Part shown: positions 15,436 to 22,501 of the stretch, one piece after another
Layout of the letters: each line of letters opens with the position of its first letter
Numbering within the stretch: position 1 is the first letter of the stretch
NCBI GenBank assembly: GCA_905194315.1
Contig: CAJJRX010000030.1
Coordinates: 1 to 23,613, forward strand
Direction of reading: 5' to 3'
Length of the DNA stretch: 23,613 nt
From: an uncultured Sutterella sp.
Lineage (GTDB): Bacteria > Pseudomonadota > Gammaproteobacteria > Burkholderiales > Burkholderiaceae_F
Translations under genes and position numbers: made by a program
The notes under the pieces: generated by a model
Told to the model about the DNA's origin: nothing
Database searches by the model: none
The model's input: the letters and a program-made list of their open reading frames with translations, nothing else

Positions 15436-16560
15436 TCAGAATTTATGCACGAGACCGGCCATCAATTCGTAGACATTTTCCGTTGCCGTGGGCTTGAGCG
15501 CCTCATAGGCGGCGGAGTAGGAATTGCGGATCATGCCGGCCGCACCGTAGAGACTGGTTGTCTTTGAGAGCGGATAGACGTAACCTGAGGCGGCCTGCCA
15601 GGTCGTCATCGTGAGCTCGGACTTCTGCGAGCCTTCAAAGTCGCCGCGACCAAGGGTGACTTTCAGCGTGCCGCCCATCACCGGGATATCGGCACCGATG
15701 TTGATCCCGTAGCCGTCGATACCGCTCGGGACGATAAACATCGTCGTCTTGCTCGTCTTGGCGTAATCCTTGAAGTACTGGCCGTAGAAGAAGAACTTCG
15801 CAAAATCCGTCTTGTAGCTCGCCCCCAGGTTGTACGAGAGCGAGTCATCGATACCGTAGGCGGCGACATTTTTGTGTGCCTGGTTGATCGATTCAAGGCC
15901 GAAAGCGACCATCAGCGCATCATCCTGATAGCGCACAACACCGCTGGCCATCCGCTCACTCGAGGACTTGCCTTCAATGGCCACATCCTTGAGATCCTTG
16001 TCGAGCGTGTTCGGATTGAACGAGTACTGGAACGACGCATCGAAGTTGCCGAACTTCGGTGTGGTGTAGGCCACAACATTGTCCATGAATTCGTAGCCGA
16101 GGCTCACCACCTGAAGCGATCCGCCCAGATCACCCCAGCCGCAGGAGAAGGCATTGGCAACGTGGCCGAAACGCGCATACGGGCCGTTGCCGCCCACAAT
16201 CGGACCCATGCGGCCAAACGAGAGCAGCCCGATACGGTCGCCTTCCACATAAAGGCGGGCTTCACGCCCGAAGAGACGGCCGTCCTGACCGAGGCTGCCC
16301 GTATCCGAGCCGAAACCGCTCTCGAGCACAAAGCCGACCTTCACGCCAGGGGCGACTTCTTCGGCGCCTTTGATACCCCAGCGCGAGCCGATATACTGGC
16401 CGGAGGCAAGACGGGTCACGGTCGAGGAGGACTGTCCGACGTAGTCACGGTGCTGAACGGATAAGCCGGTATCCACGACGCCGTAAAGCGTCACGTCAGC
16501 CGCCTGGGCGGAAAACGCCAGGGCGGCAAGAACGGACAGGGTTAACGCTTTTGTTTTCAT
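15436..16560 (-). CDS. Gram-negative general porin
   Basis: A 374-aa outer-membrane porin of the type common in Burkholderiales (Porin_4/OmpC-like). The signal peptide is residues 1-20 (MKTKALTLSV...FSAQA), with mature start ADVTLYG, which continues as the classic VVDTGLSV first strand. The end is GLVHKF, with the C-terminal Phe used for BAM-dependent insertion. Repeated alternating strands and a GRxxxxxG-type motif (LFGREARLYVEGD) are visible. ATG 16560 has AAGGA upstream. It lies downstream of the flavoprotein gene on the same strand, with 215 bp between, including a G10 tract (as read on its own strand) and a 7-bp hairpin in the presumed leader. It probably serves uptake of small solutes, possibly the flavoprotein's substrate. 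Confidence 0.93.
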   Translation of the reverse strand: MKTKALTLSVLAALAFSAQAADVTLYGVVDTGLSVQHRDYVGQSSSTVTRLASGQYIGSRWGIKGAEEVAPGVKVGFVLESGFGSDTGSLGQDGRLFGREARLYVEGDRIGLLSFGRMGPIVGGNGPYARFGHVANAFSCGWGDLGGSLQVVSLGYEFMDNVVAYTTPKFGNFDASFQYSFNPNTLDKDLKDVAIEGKSSSERMASGVVRYQDDALMVAFGLESINQAHKNVAAYGIDDSLSYNLGASYKTDFAKFFFYGQYFKDYAKTSKTTMFIVPSGIDGYGINIGADIPVMGGTLKVTLGRGDFEGSQKSELTMTTWQAASGYVYPLSKTTSLYGAAGMIRNSYSAAYEALKPTATENVYELMAGLVHKF

Positions 16561-16584
16561 AGTTGAGTCCTTTTTAAGGTTGGG

Positions 16585-16612
16585 CGGACGGTGCACGAGC
16601 GGCTGCCGTCCG
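16585..16612 (-). promoter_or_regulatory. Hairpin in the porin leader
   Basis: CGGACGG (16585-16591) and CCGTCCG (16606-16612) are perfect reverse complements 25 bp upstream of the porin ATG, with a 14-nt loop. A leader hairpin could affect porin mRNA stability or be a target of small RNAs, as for many porins; that role is not shown here. Confidence 0.4.
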
Positions 16613-16682
16613 GTCAAAAGAAGTTTGTTTTTCTTTCACCCGCTCTCACGGGCCTGCAGAGGCTGCAGAGGCTGTACTCGAG

Positions 16683-16692
16683 CCCCCCCCCC
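16683..16692. repeat. Homopolymer of ten C (G10 on the porin strand)
   Basis: A pure run of ten C lies 123 bp upstream of the porin start codon. Long G/C homopolymers are prone to slippage. In Neisseria porA a poly-G in the promoter spacer switches expression; here I cannot find a good -35/-10 pair around it, so the resemblance is suggestive only. Confidence 0.75.
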
Positions 16693-16775
16693 TCTACCCT
16701 ATCCCTCGGGTGCGAAGGTGTGAGCCCCGGTGCGGGTTCAGTCTGCAGGTAACCACAAGCGAGAGCGAGGGTTTG

Positions 16776-18740
16776 TCAGGCTGCCTTGGCGCGGGCGAGT
16801 TCAAGCCCCACAAGGCGGCCGAACGTCACCGTACGGCCGCAGGCCATACCGGTGGCAAGGTTCGGGTATTCATTGGCGAAGTATCCGCCCGAGTCATTAC
16901 CGATCACGTAGAGCCCCGGGATCACCTTGCCTTCGGTGTCGATCGCACGCATATGCTTATCAATCACAATGCCGTCCATCGTGCAGAGAATCCAGCCGGT
17001 GTTCTTTGCGCCGTAAAACGGTGCCTTGTCAATCGCCGAGAGACGGTGCTTTTCCTTGCCGAAGTCCACGTCCTCGCCGCGACGGAAAAGTTCGTTGTGG
17101 CGCGCAACGCTCGCTTTCACGGCAGCCACGGGGAGGCCCAGCTTGCGGGCGAGCTCCTCGATGGTGTCAGCCTTGACGACATAGCCCTTTTCGATCAGCC
17201 CCGGGAGCATCTTTTCCTTGACAACCTGCCAGGGGATGTTGGGGTCGGCGCCGTTTTCAAACGGGAAGAGTCGCGAGCAGCCGTGCATCTTGAATTTTTC
17301 CGCGTACTGAACCCAGTTCGAGTCAAAGAGCGTGTAGTGCACGTGGCCCGGGTTGTATTCATCAGCGTGAAGCGGATTTTCGTACGTGCCCGACTCGTTC
17401 ATGAAGCGTTCGCCATTCGCGTCGAGCTTGAGCCAGGGCTGTGAGCCCATCCAGAAAAAGCCCGAGTCGCCGGACTTGATGGTTTCAAGACCCGGTTTCT
17501 GATCCGGACGGATCGCACAGCGGTCAAACTTCATCATCGAGTGCGTCTCGTCCATCTTGGCGCCGACCCAGAGGCAGGCACGGATGCCGTCACCCTGAGC
17601 GCCCGGCATGGCACCGGTGCGGCCTGCCACACGCAGATTCCAGGGCTGCAGTGCCTCGACCATCTTATAGTTGCGGGCATAGCCGCCCGTGGCGACAACG
17701 ACACCCTTTGTTGCGTTATAGCGCTCGTACTTGCCGTCAGCGTTTTCCACGATGCAGCCCGTCACACGGCCGTCCTTCTTCTCGAGTTTGACCATCTTCT
17801 TGTTGAAGTCAAAGCGGGCGCCCTTTTTCACGGCATAGTCGTAGAGCACATCGGCGATTTTGGGCGCGCCCTTTTCGTGCGAGAGACGCGGAGAGTGGCC
17901 CGTGGCAAAGTGCTGATAGCGGGTATGGTCATTTTTGTCGCCCGATTCGTGCCAGAGTTCAATGCCGCGCTCCTGAAGGCGGTCACCGAGCCAGTCGATC
18001 ACAGCGCCCGATTCGTCAGCCCAGCGTTTGACGAGTTCCTGACGGATATGACCGCCCGCATAGAGCGTTGCCATGGCAATGAAGTCAAACTTGTCGATCT
18101 TCGTGCCCCAGGCCTTCTGGTAGCGCGAATCAATAGCGCCCAGGTCTTCACGCACGCCGGTACCGACCGAGAAGCGGTCAATACCGATCACCCTGCCGCC
18201 CGCTTCCCCGGCGCTTGCCACGGCGAACATGCCGCCCGTGCCGCAGCCCACAACGAGAATGTCCGTGGTGTGCGTGGCAACAATAGCGTTTTCAGCAATC
18301 TCGGGGGCTTTGCCGAGCCAGTCACCGTCATCGGCCTCATCAGCCTTTTTGCTGATCACTTCGATCGGAATTTCGCCCTTGGCCTGTGCGATACACTTGG
18401 CGGCAGCCTGATGCACGGCGTTGGAGGTGATCGAAGCGCCGGAGACCGCATCGATATCGGCGGACTGCTTCGAGAGCAGCGACGCTCTCAGGGCGGCAGC
18501 GGCCTTCTGGCCGATACCCGGGGTTTCGTGCGAGACGTCAAGCACGACGTCCGTGATTTTGTCCTTGTCAAAGGTCATGGTGACGATCACGTCACCGCCG
18601 ATACCGTTGGCCTTGGCCGAATAGGTGCCGGGTTTGTAGAGGCCTCCGACCGGAGCACCCGTAGCTACGGCTGCAGCCATGCCGGCGCCGGAAACAATGC
18701 TGGTGCGCAAAAACGCACGGCGGGAAAGTTCTTTTGCCAT
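16776..18740 (-). CDS. Tat-exported FMN/FAD flavoprotein reductase (fumarate-reductase superfamily)
   Basis: A 654-aa periplasmic flavoprotein. A twin-arginine signal is seen at residues 6-12 (SRRAFLR), followed by a hydrophobic stretch. Residues 37-118 are an FMN-binding domain; DAVSGAS (97-103) fits the ApbE flavinylation motif, pointing to FMN linked to Ser103. Residues 158-645 are the FAD_binding_2 domain with the GCGTGG dinucleotide loop (165-170). There is no CxxCH heme motif, so an external cytochrome must donate electrons. Compared from memory with Shewanella fumarate reductase, the expected catalytic Arg in the NExxxRD element is Tyr453 (NESGTYEN), HHTMGG reads LCTMDG, and the HGANRLGG arginine is lost (YFANEYPNLATG). 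It is therefore probably not a fumarate reductase but one of the many gut-type reductases for other organic acceptors. GAGGAAG lies before ATG 18740. Confidence 0.9.
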   Translation of the reverse strand: MAKELSRRAFLRTSIVSGAGMAAAVATGAPVGGLYKPGTYSAKANGIGGDVIVTMTFDKDKITDVVLDVSHETPGIGQKAAAALRASLLSKQSADIDAVSGASITSNAVHQAAAKCIAQAKGEIPIEVISKKADEADDGDWLGKAPEIAENAIVATHTTDILVVGCGTGGMFAVASAGEAGGRVIGIDRFSVGTGVREDLGAIDSRYQKAWGTKIDKFDFIAMATLYAGGHIRQELVKRWADESGAVIDWLGDRLQERGIELWHESGDKNDHTRYQHFATGHSPRLSHEKGAPKIADVLYDYAVKKGARFDFNKKMVKLEKKDGRVTGCIVENADGKYERYNATKGVVVATGGYARNYKMVEALQPWNLRVAGRTGAMPGAQGDGIRACLWVGAKMDETHSMMKFDRCAIRPDQKPGLETIKSGDSGFFWMGSQPWLKLDANGERFMNESGTYENPLHADEYNPGHVHYTLFDSNWVQYAEKFKMHGCSRLFPFENGADPNIPWQVVKEKMLPGLIEKGYVVKADTIEELARKLGLPVAAVKASVARHNELFRRGEDVDFGKEKHRLSAIDKAPFYGAKNTGWILCTMDGIVIDKHMRAIDTEGKVIPGLYVIGNDSGGYFANEYPNLATGMACGRTVTFGRLVGLELARAKAA

Positions 18741-18809
18741 TTCTTCCTCTTAATCTGTATCGAAAACGGCGTCTCTCGAAAGATGTACAACGAAAGGCGT
18801 AATCGAAAT

Positions 18810-18838
18810 TCTGTAACTGCGTCTTTGGCACAAGTCAA
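18810..18838 (-). promoter_or_regulatory. Sigma-70-like promoter of the flavoprotein gene
   Basis: On the minus strand TTGACT (18838-18833) and TACAGA (18815-18810) are separated by exactly 17 nt. Transcription would start near 18803, leaving a leader of about 60 nt with a good ribosome site before ATG 18740. Confidence 0.55.
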
Positions 18839-18844
18839 GACGTA

Positions 18845-18870
18845 AAAAATACCAAAAACACGGTATTTTT
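18845..18870. promoter_or_regulatory. 9-bp dyad just upstream of the flavoprotein -35
   Basis: AAAAATACC (18845-18853) and GGTATTTTT (18862-18870) are perfect reverse complements with an 8-nt spacer. The site lies directly upstream of the predicted -35, a typical activator position. It might instead be a weak terminator. Confidence 0.35.
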
Positions 18871-18894
18871 CAGAGCCGCTCAAGATCAAAAACA

Positions 18895-18910
18895 AGGGTT
18901 TACCCTGAGG
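18895..18910. promoter_or_regulatory. GGGTTTACCC-type dyad upstream of the flavoprotein gene
   Basis: AGGGT-TT-ACCCT with a GAGG extension closely resembles the site at 7921-7935 upstream of the lactate operon. It is a candidate operator for an unidentified regulator. Confidence 0.35.
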
Positions 18911-19068
18911 GAAAGCGCCGGACAGTCTCTTCAAAAACACTGCTTTTCCAGGCAGCTGCCCCCTGCCCGGGTGTGCCCGAGGGAAATGAGCGTCTGCGCC
19001 CAGTCGCTTCTCGCTCAGGCGTTTGAGAGTCGTTCCCAAAGTGCACAGACTGCTCCGACCCACTCAAG

Positions 19069-19085
19069 CTGAGGGTTACCCTCAG
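19069..19085. promoter_or_regulatory. 17-bp perfect palindrome CTGAGGGT-T-ACCCTCAG
   Basis: Two perfect 8-bp arms flank one central base. It is the most complete member of the GGGT-N-ACCC dyad family in this window and lies in the divergent region about 330 bp from the flavoprotein start and 218 bp from the esterase start. Operator function is inferred from shape and place. Confidence 0.45.
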
Positions 19086-19302
19086 GTTCGGGGGATCTGC
19101 GACGCGTGCCCTCTTCACGATTGATCAGCGCATATGCCCTGCAGGGGAAGGAAACTTAGCGAAAACGGCGTTTTAATACACAAGTATTCTGTAGGTCTTT
19201 TGTTTTTATTATTAAATACTGATCGTGTTTATAGGCACAGCAAAAACGCCCTCCAGAGCGCACAATCGAACTGTTCCAGGCAACATAACGAGGACAGAAA
19301 AA

Positions 19303-20346
19303 ATGACTAAACCTCTTAACCGGTACGGGCTCACGCTTGCCGCGGCGCTCCTCGCGCTCGCGGGCACAGCGGTTGCAGAGACGCCCACCCTTCCCGGCTA
19401 TACCGCCGGCGCCGAGACTGTCAGGGTTGACGTGAAAGACGGTTAGATCGACGAGATGAGCGGCGTGGTGTTCACGCAGATCAAGAAGCTGCGCACAGTG
19501 GAGCAACTCCGGATGACGCTTCTTGTGCCGCGCACCAAGACCGCGAAACCCGCGGTGATTTATTTCCCCGGCGGCGGCTTTTCGTCGGCAGACCACGAAA
19601 AATTTATTGAAATGCGCTATGCACTTGCGCGTGCGGGCTTTGTCGTGGCGGCCGCCCAGTACCGTCCGGTGCCCACAAAATTCCCGGGACTTGTCGAAGA
19701 CGGCAAAGCCGCGGTGCGCTATCTGAGAGCGCATGCTGCCGAGTACGGCATTGATCCGGAGAGAATCGGTGTTCTGGGTGACTCCGCGGGCGGGTATCTT
19801 GCCGAGATGCTTGCCACCACCAACGGCGAAAAAGGCTGGGACAAAGGTGACTGGACTGACGTCTCGAGCGATGTGCAGGCGGCGGTGTCGCTCTACGGGC
19901 TCTCGGACCTGCGCAATATCGGTGAGGGCTTCAGCGATGAGACCAACCGTATTCACGCCTCAAGCAATGTGACCGAGGCGCTGCTCCTCTACGGGCCCGC
20001 CTTTGCCGAGTATCCGGGCGGAACCATTCCGTCGGATGAGAAAAAGGCGCTCTTTGCCTCCGCCATCGGCCATGTTGACGGCAGTGAGCCCCCTCTTCTT
20101 CTGATGCACGGCTCGGCCGACCGGCTCGTCTCCCCCTGGCAGAGCGCGCATCTATACGAAGCCATGAAGGCAAAAAACGTCGCCGGCCTTGAATACGTGC
20201 TCGTTGAAGGCGCCGGTCACGGGGACCTCACCTGGTATCAGTCCCCGGTGATCGATCGCGTGACGGCCTACTTTGTCAAACACCTCGGTGACCCGAAGGC
20301 TGCAAAAGCGGTGAACGGGAAAAAGGACGCCGGCGGGAATCTCTAA
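19303..20346 (+). pseudogene. Secreted alpha/beta-hydrolase (esterase) gene with in-frame amber stop
   Basis: Read as one frame this is a 347-codon gene interrupted only by TAG at codon 48 (19444-19446). The start ATG 19303 has GAGG nine bases upstream. Residues 1-25 are a signal peptide (MTKPLNRYGLTLAAALLALA, cleavage near AVAE). After the stop the frame continues without shift as IDEMSGVVFTQIKKL. Catalytic parts are intact: the oxyanion loop FPGGGF, nucleophile Ser161 in GDSAGG, Asp273 in HGSADRLV, and His306 in GAGHGDL, as in carboxylesterases of the BD-FAE/acetyl-esterase type acting in the periplasm. The lost codon may have been AAG (one base change). It may be a recent nonsense mutation, an amber codon read by a suppressor, or a sequence error. 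The downstream part is not decayed, which argues for recency. Confidence 0.8.
19456..20346 (+). CDS. Open catalytic part of the interrupted esterase gene
   Basis: If translation restarted after the amber codon, the first ATG would be 19456, giving 296 aa with the full alpha/beta-hydrolase catalytic domain (Ser110 in GDSAGG, Asp222, His255) but no signal peptide, so it would remain in the cytoplasm. There is no properly spaced ribosome site before this ATG, only GAG directly adjacent, so independent translation looks poor. This is the same locus as the interrupted gene starting at 19303 and is listed separately because it is the only long uninterrupted frame. Confidence 0.6.
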   Translation: MSGVVFTQIKKLRTVEQLRMTLLVPRTKTAKPAVIYFPGGGFSSADHEKFIEMRYALARAGFVVAAAQYRPVPTKFPGLVEDGKAAVRYLRAHAAEYGIDPERIGVLGDSAGGYLAEMLATTNGEKGWDKGDWTDVSSDVQAAVSLYGLSDLRNIGEGFSDETNRIHASSNVTEALLLYGPAFAEYPGGTIPSDEKKALFASAIGHVDGSEPPLLLMHGSADRLVSPWQSAHLYEAMKAKNVAGLEYVLVEGAGHGDLTWYQSPVIDRVTAYFVKHLGDPKAAKAVNGKKDAGGNL

Positions 20347-20383
20347 GGTTCCGGTAAAAGCCGGCAGTTAAGCGCGAGAAAGT

Positions 20384-20419
20384 ACGGCTCCGGACAGGAT
20401 TTACGGAGCCGTTTCTTTT
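20384..20419 (+). terminator. Terminator of the esterase gene
   Basis: ACGGCTCCG (20384-20392) pairs perfectly with CGGAGCCGT (20404-20412) over an 11-nt loop, followed by TTCTTTT. It lies 37 bp past the stop codon. Confidence 0.85.
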
Positions 20420-20563
20420 CATCAGCCTTTCAAAGTCAGCGAAAACGCCTGTACGGGAAATGCTATCTGTGCCTGTATGCTGCAATGGAAAATCTCCATA
20501 TGACGCACGGCACAAACCGGCTAGGCTCTAATGCTTATACGGACATCATTGTCTTCGGTCGTA

Positions 20564-20592
20564 TTGCAGGAAGTGAAGCAGCCCGCTAGACT
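20564..20592 (+). promoter_or_regulatory. Sigma-70-like promoter of the TetR gene
   Basis: TTGCAG (20564-20569) and TAGACT (20587-20592) with exactly 17 nt between. Predicted start near 20599 leaves a leader of about 79 nt containing the hairpin at 20626-20659. Confidence 0.5.
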
Positions 20593-20625
20593 AGGACATA
20601 TTGATTGATTTAAAACGCTTGTCGC

Positions 20626-20659
20626 AGAGCACTTGTGAGGATCAATCCACAGGTGCTCT
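20626..20659 (+). promoter_or_regulatory. Leader hairpin just before the TetR ribosome site
   Basis: AGAGCACTTGTG (20626-20637) pairs with CACAGGTGCTCT (20648-20659) over 12 bp with one U-G wobble. CGTTATTTT and then the GGAGG ribosome site follow immediately. The arrangement resembles a weak intrinsic terminator inside a leader, so it could limit expression of the regulator. Confidence 0.45.
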
Positions 20660-20677
20660 CGTTATTTTGGAGGTTCT

Positions 20678-21289
20678 GTGCTTAAAGCCAAAGGTGCAGC
20701 AAGCCGGGCGGCTATGCTCAACGCAGCACGAAAAATTATTCTTGAGAAAGGCATCGAGAAACTCTCGCATGCCAATATTGCTCAGGAACTCAATCTCAGT
20801 AAAAGTGCCGTGCACTGGCACTTTGCCACCAAAGAGGATCTGCTCAGGGCGCTGGTGGCCGAATATGTTGTGCATCTGGAGACTGAAGAAGCCCGGCACG
20901 AGAAAAAATACATCGACGCAGGCTTCACGCCGGCGGAGGCCATTCTGCCTGCCATGCGGGACTGGTACAACGACTTTGAGCTCAACACGCATGGCTGGAT
21001 CGGCATCGGGGCGGCTCTGATCGGGCTCTCACGACGCGACCCGCAGCTCACGGAACCCATCCGTGAATGGTATCGCGGGCTCTACAGACGGCTTGGCACA
21101 CTCGAGATTGACACGACGGAAGTTTTCCTTGCGATGATGACCTTTGATGCGCTTTTTAATTCTCAGAAAATGGGACTCACGGTGCTTTCGCAAGACAAGA
21201 TTGCCGCCGTGCAGGCGCGTATTCTCGAGCAGGCCTTTGCCACGGCACCGGCGCTTCTGGAGAAAATCCGCGCCATTCATCAGGGTTAA
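20678..21289 (+). CDS. TetR/AcrR-family transcriptional regulator
   Basis: A 203-aa regulator. The N-terminal helix-turn-helix is typical: AAMLNAARKIILEKGIEKLS (about 11-30), HANIAQELNLSKSAVHWHFA (31-50) and TKEDLLRALVAEYV. The remaining 140 residues form the variable, all-helical ligand-binding domain, whose ligand cannot be told. Start is GTG 20678 after GGAGG (20669-20673), a rather tight 4-nt gap; the ATG at codon 13 would cut into the first helix. It follows the esterase gene on the same strand but behind a terminator and with its own promoter. It may control its neighbours, but no operator could be matched. Confidence 0.9.
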   Translation: MLKAKGAASRAAMLNAARKIILEKGIEKLSHANIAQELNLSKSAVHWHFATKEDLLRALVAEYVVHLETEEARHEKKYIDAGFTPAEAILPAMRDWYNDFELNTHGWIGIGAALIGLSRRDPQLTEPIREWYRGLYRRLGTLEIDTTEVFLAMMTFDALFNSQKMGLTVLSQDKIAAVQARILEQAFATAPALLEKIRAIHQG

Positions 21290-21408
21290 GGGAGGGCTAA
21301 CAATAAAGGTCACCCCGCCTGACGGCGGCAATTTGTGAAAACGCAACGCGCGGGCATTTTCCCGAACCCGCAGATATACTTCAGGGAAACTGATTTCTGA
21401 GGACGGTC

Positions 21409-21462
21409 TCTCAGGCGGGCGGCAGGCGAAAGTCTCCCCTGTCCTGAGAGATTCTTTTTTTT
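21409..21462 (+). terminator. Terminator of the TetR gene
   Basis: TCTCAGG (21409-21415) pairs with CCTGAGA (21443-21449), with partly self-complementary sequence inside, and eight T follow (21455-21462). It lies about 120 bp past the TetR stop codon. Confidence 0.65.
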
Positions 21463-21620
21463 CCGGGGGCTGTTTAAGCCCGGTCTGCCCTCCCCGCGTG
21501 AGCGCTGCCAAGAGGCAGCCCCCGCCCCCGACGTCGGGCTTTGGCTCACAAGCTTCGTGCCGGCTTAGCTCCAGCCTTGAGGGCGGCTTTTCGCGGCGAT
21601 TCTGGATTCTTCACGCCGGC
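21463..21620. other. Hairpin-rich gap between convergent genes
   Basis: With the preceding part from 21290 this makes a 330-bp gap without a gene. Two clean dyads are present: GCTGCC-AAGA-GGCAGC (21504-21519) and the palindrome CCCGACGTCGGG (21527-21538). Neither has a T-run, but either may help end the minus-strand transcript of the secreted protein gene. Confidence 0.5.
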
Positions 21621-22250
21621 TCAGGGCTTGCCTTTCGCCTGAGCCTCACGCTCTGCCGCCTCCGCCTTCTGACTTCTCACATACGAAACAAACGGGCGGT
21701 CGTAGCGGTTGTGGATTTCAAGAAGGCCCGCCACATGCGGGTCGTTTTTCACCGGTACTGTCACAAAGAAATAGTCCCCCACTTTCATGATGCGGCCTTC
21801 AGGAAGATCGACTGTCTCTTCCGAGGTGATCGCACGGTCAACCTCAGAGAAACGCTTTTTATCGAGCTCAAGGAGCACCATGCTCATCACGCCCGCCCCT
21901 TTGACGGCAAAGCGCACGATGCCTTTTTCCTTCACGCAGGGCGCATTCTTTCTGTCTGTGATCAGAATGCCGCCGTAGGCCTCATCGACCTGCGTGATGC
22001 AGCCCAGCGGCACTACGATGCTGTTGAGCTTCTCCAGTGTGGGCTTCTCAGCGGTGAGATACGGCACGTAGATTTTCTCCACAATCTGCTCAATGGCACG
22101 CGTGAGCGGCACTTCAAGGTCAGTGAGCTGCGGAGCGGCCTTCGCGGGAGCCGCGGCCTCAAGGGGCGCAGCAGAGAGAACAATGCCGCAAAGCGCGGCT
22201 GAAAGGGCTGCGGCGCGGACGGTACGTGTAAAGGAAGCGTTATCTCGCAT
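21621..22250 (-). CDS. Secreted protein of unknown function, 209 aa
   Basis: I recognise no family. ATG 22250 is chosen because GGAG lies 6 nt upstream and a signal peptide then follows at once: basic MRDNASFTRTVR, hydrophobic AAALSAALCGIVLSAA, and a likely cut near PLEAAAPAKA. The mature part has two cysteines (Cys84 in VPLGCITQ, Cys105 in NAPCVKEK), which could form a disulfide in the periplasm, and ends in a charged helix (RSQKAEAAEREAQAKGKP). A predicted beta-rich middle with GRIMKVGDYFFVTVPV is seen. Its neighbour upstream on the same strand is the extradiol dioxygenase, but 250 bp separate them. Confidence 0.8.
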   Translation of the reverse strand: MRDNASFTRTVRAAALSAALCGIVLSAAPLEAAAPAKAAPQLTDLEVPLTRAIEQIVEKIYVPYLTAEKPTLEKLNSIVVPLGCITQVDEAYGGILITDRKNAPCVKEKGIVRFAVKGAGVMSMVLLELDKKRFSEVDRAITSEETVDLPEGRIMKVGDYFFVTVPVKNDPHVAGLLEIHNRYDRPFVSYVRSQKAEAAEREAQAKGKP

Positions 22251-22501
22251 GGCTTCTCCGGCTGAAATTCTTTCGGGGCGCATTCACCATTTTTTCGCTC
22301 GCGCGGCAGTCAGGGGGCAGCGTCGGCGACGGAGCAGGCAGGCCCGAAACAGTGAATACGGTGAATACAGTTTATCTGAAAGTCTAGCGGATTGAACAGC
22401 TGGCGGCTCTTGGTGAAAACGAGAAGAGCAGCCTGAAAGGTTGCCCGAAGTGGCGCGAGAGAGGCGCAACACTGCCCGAACTCGCGCTTTCTCTTTTCGC
22501 A

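Larger units (their letters stand above)
18741..19302. other. Divergent regulatory region between flavoprotein and esterase genes
   Basis: About 560 bp without a gene, holding several dyads: a promoter for the flavoprotein (18810-18838), a 9-bp stem at 18845-18870 just upstream of it, the AGGGTTTACCCTGAGG site at 18895-18910, the CTGAGGGTTACCCTCAG palindrome at 19069-19085, and AATAC-ACAA-GTATT at 19175-19188 nearer the esterase. I see no convincing esterase promoter, although the last 140 bp are AT-rich. Confidence 0.6.

Noticed and set aside
16776..18740. Naming the flavoprotein a fumarate reductase (flavocytochrome c)
   Set aside because: No heme-binding CxxCH motif is present, and the substrate-binding residues I expect for fumarate are replaced.
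17541..18845. A 434-codon plus-strand frame opposite the flavoprotein gene
   Set aside because: It has no ribosome site or recognisable domain and is antisense to a protein with convincing FMN and FAD motifs.
19156..19956. A 266-codon minus-strand frame across the esterase locus
   Set aside because: It crosses both halves of the plus-strand gene, whose signal peptide and catalytic triad are clear. The antisense product resembles nothing.
21595..21615. GATTCTGGATTC, similar to the 5' part of tmRNA
   Set aside because: There is no GGGGCTG start, no tRNA-like 3' end with TTCGA and CCA, and no tag frame nearby.
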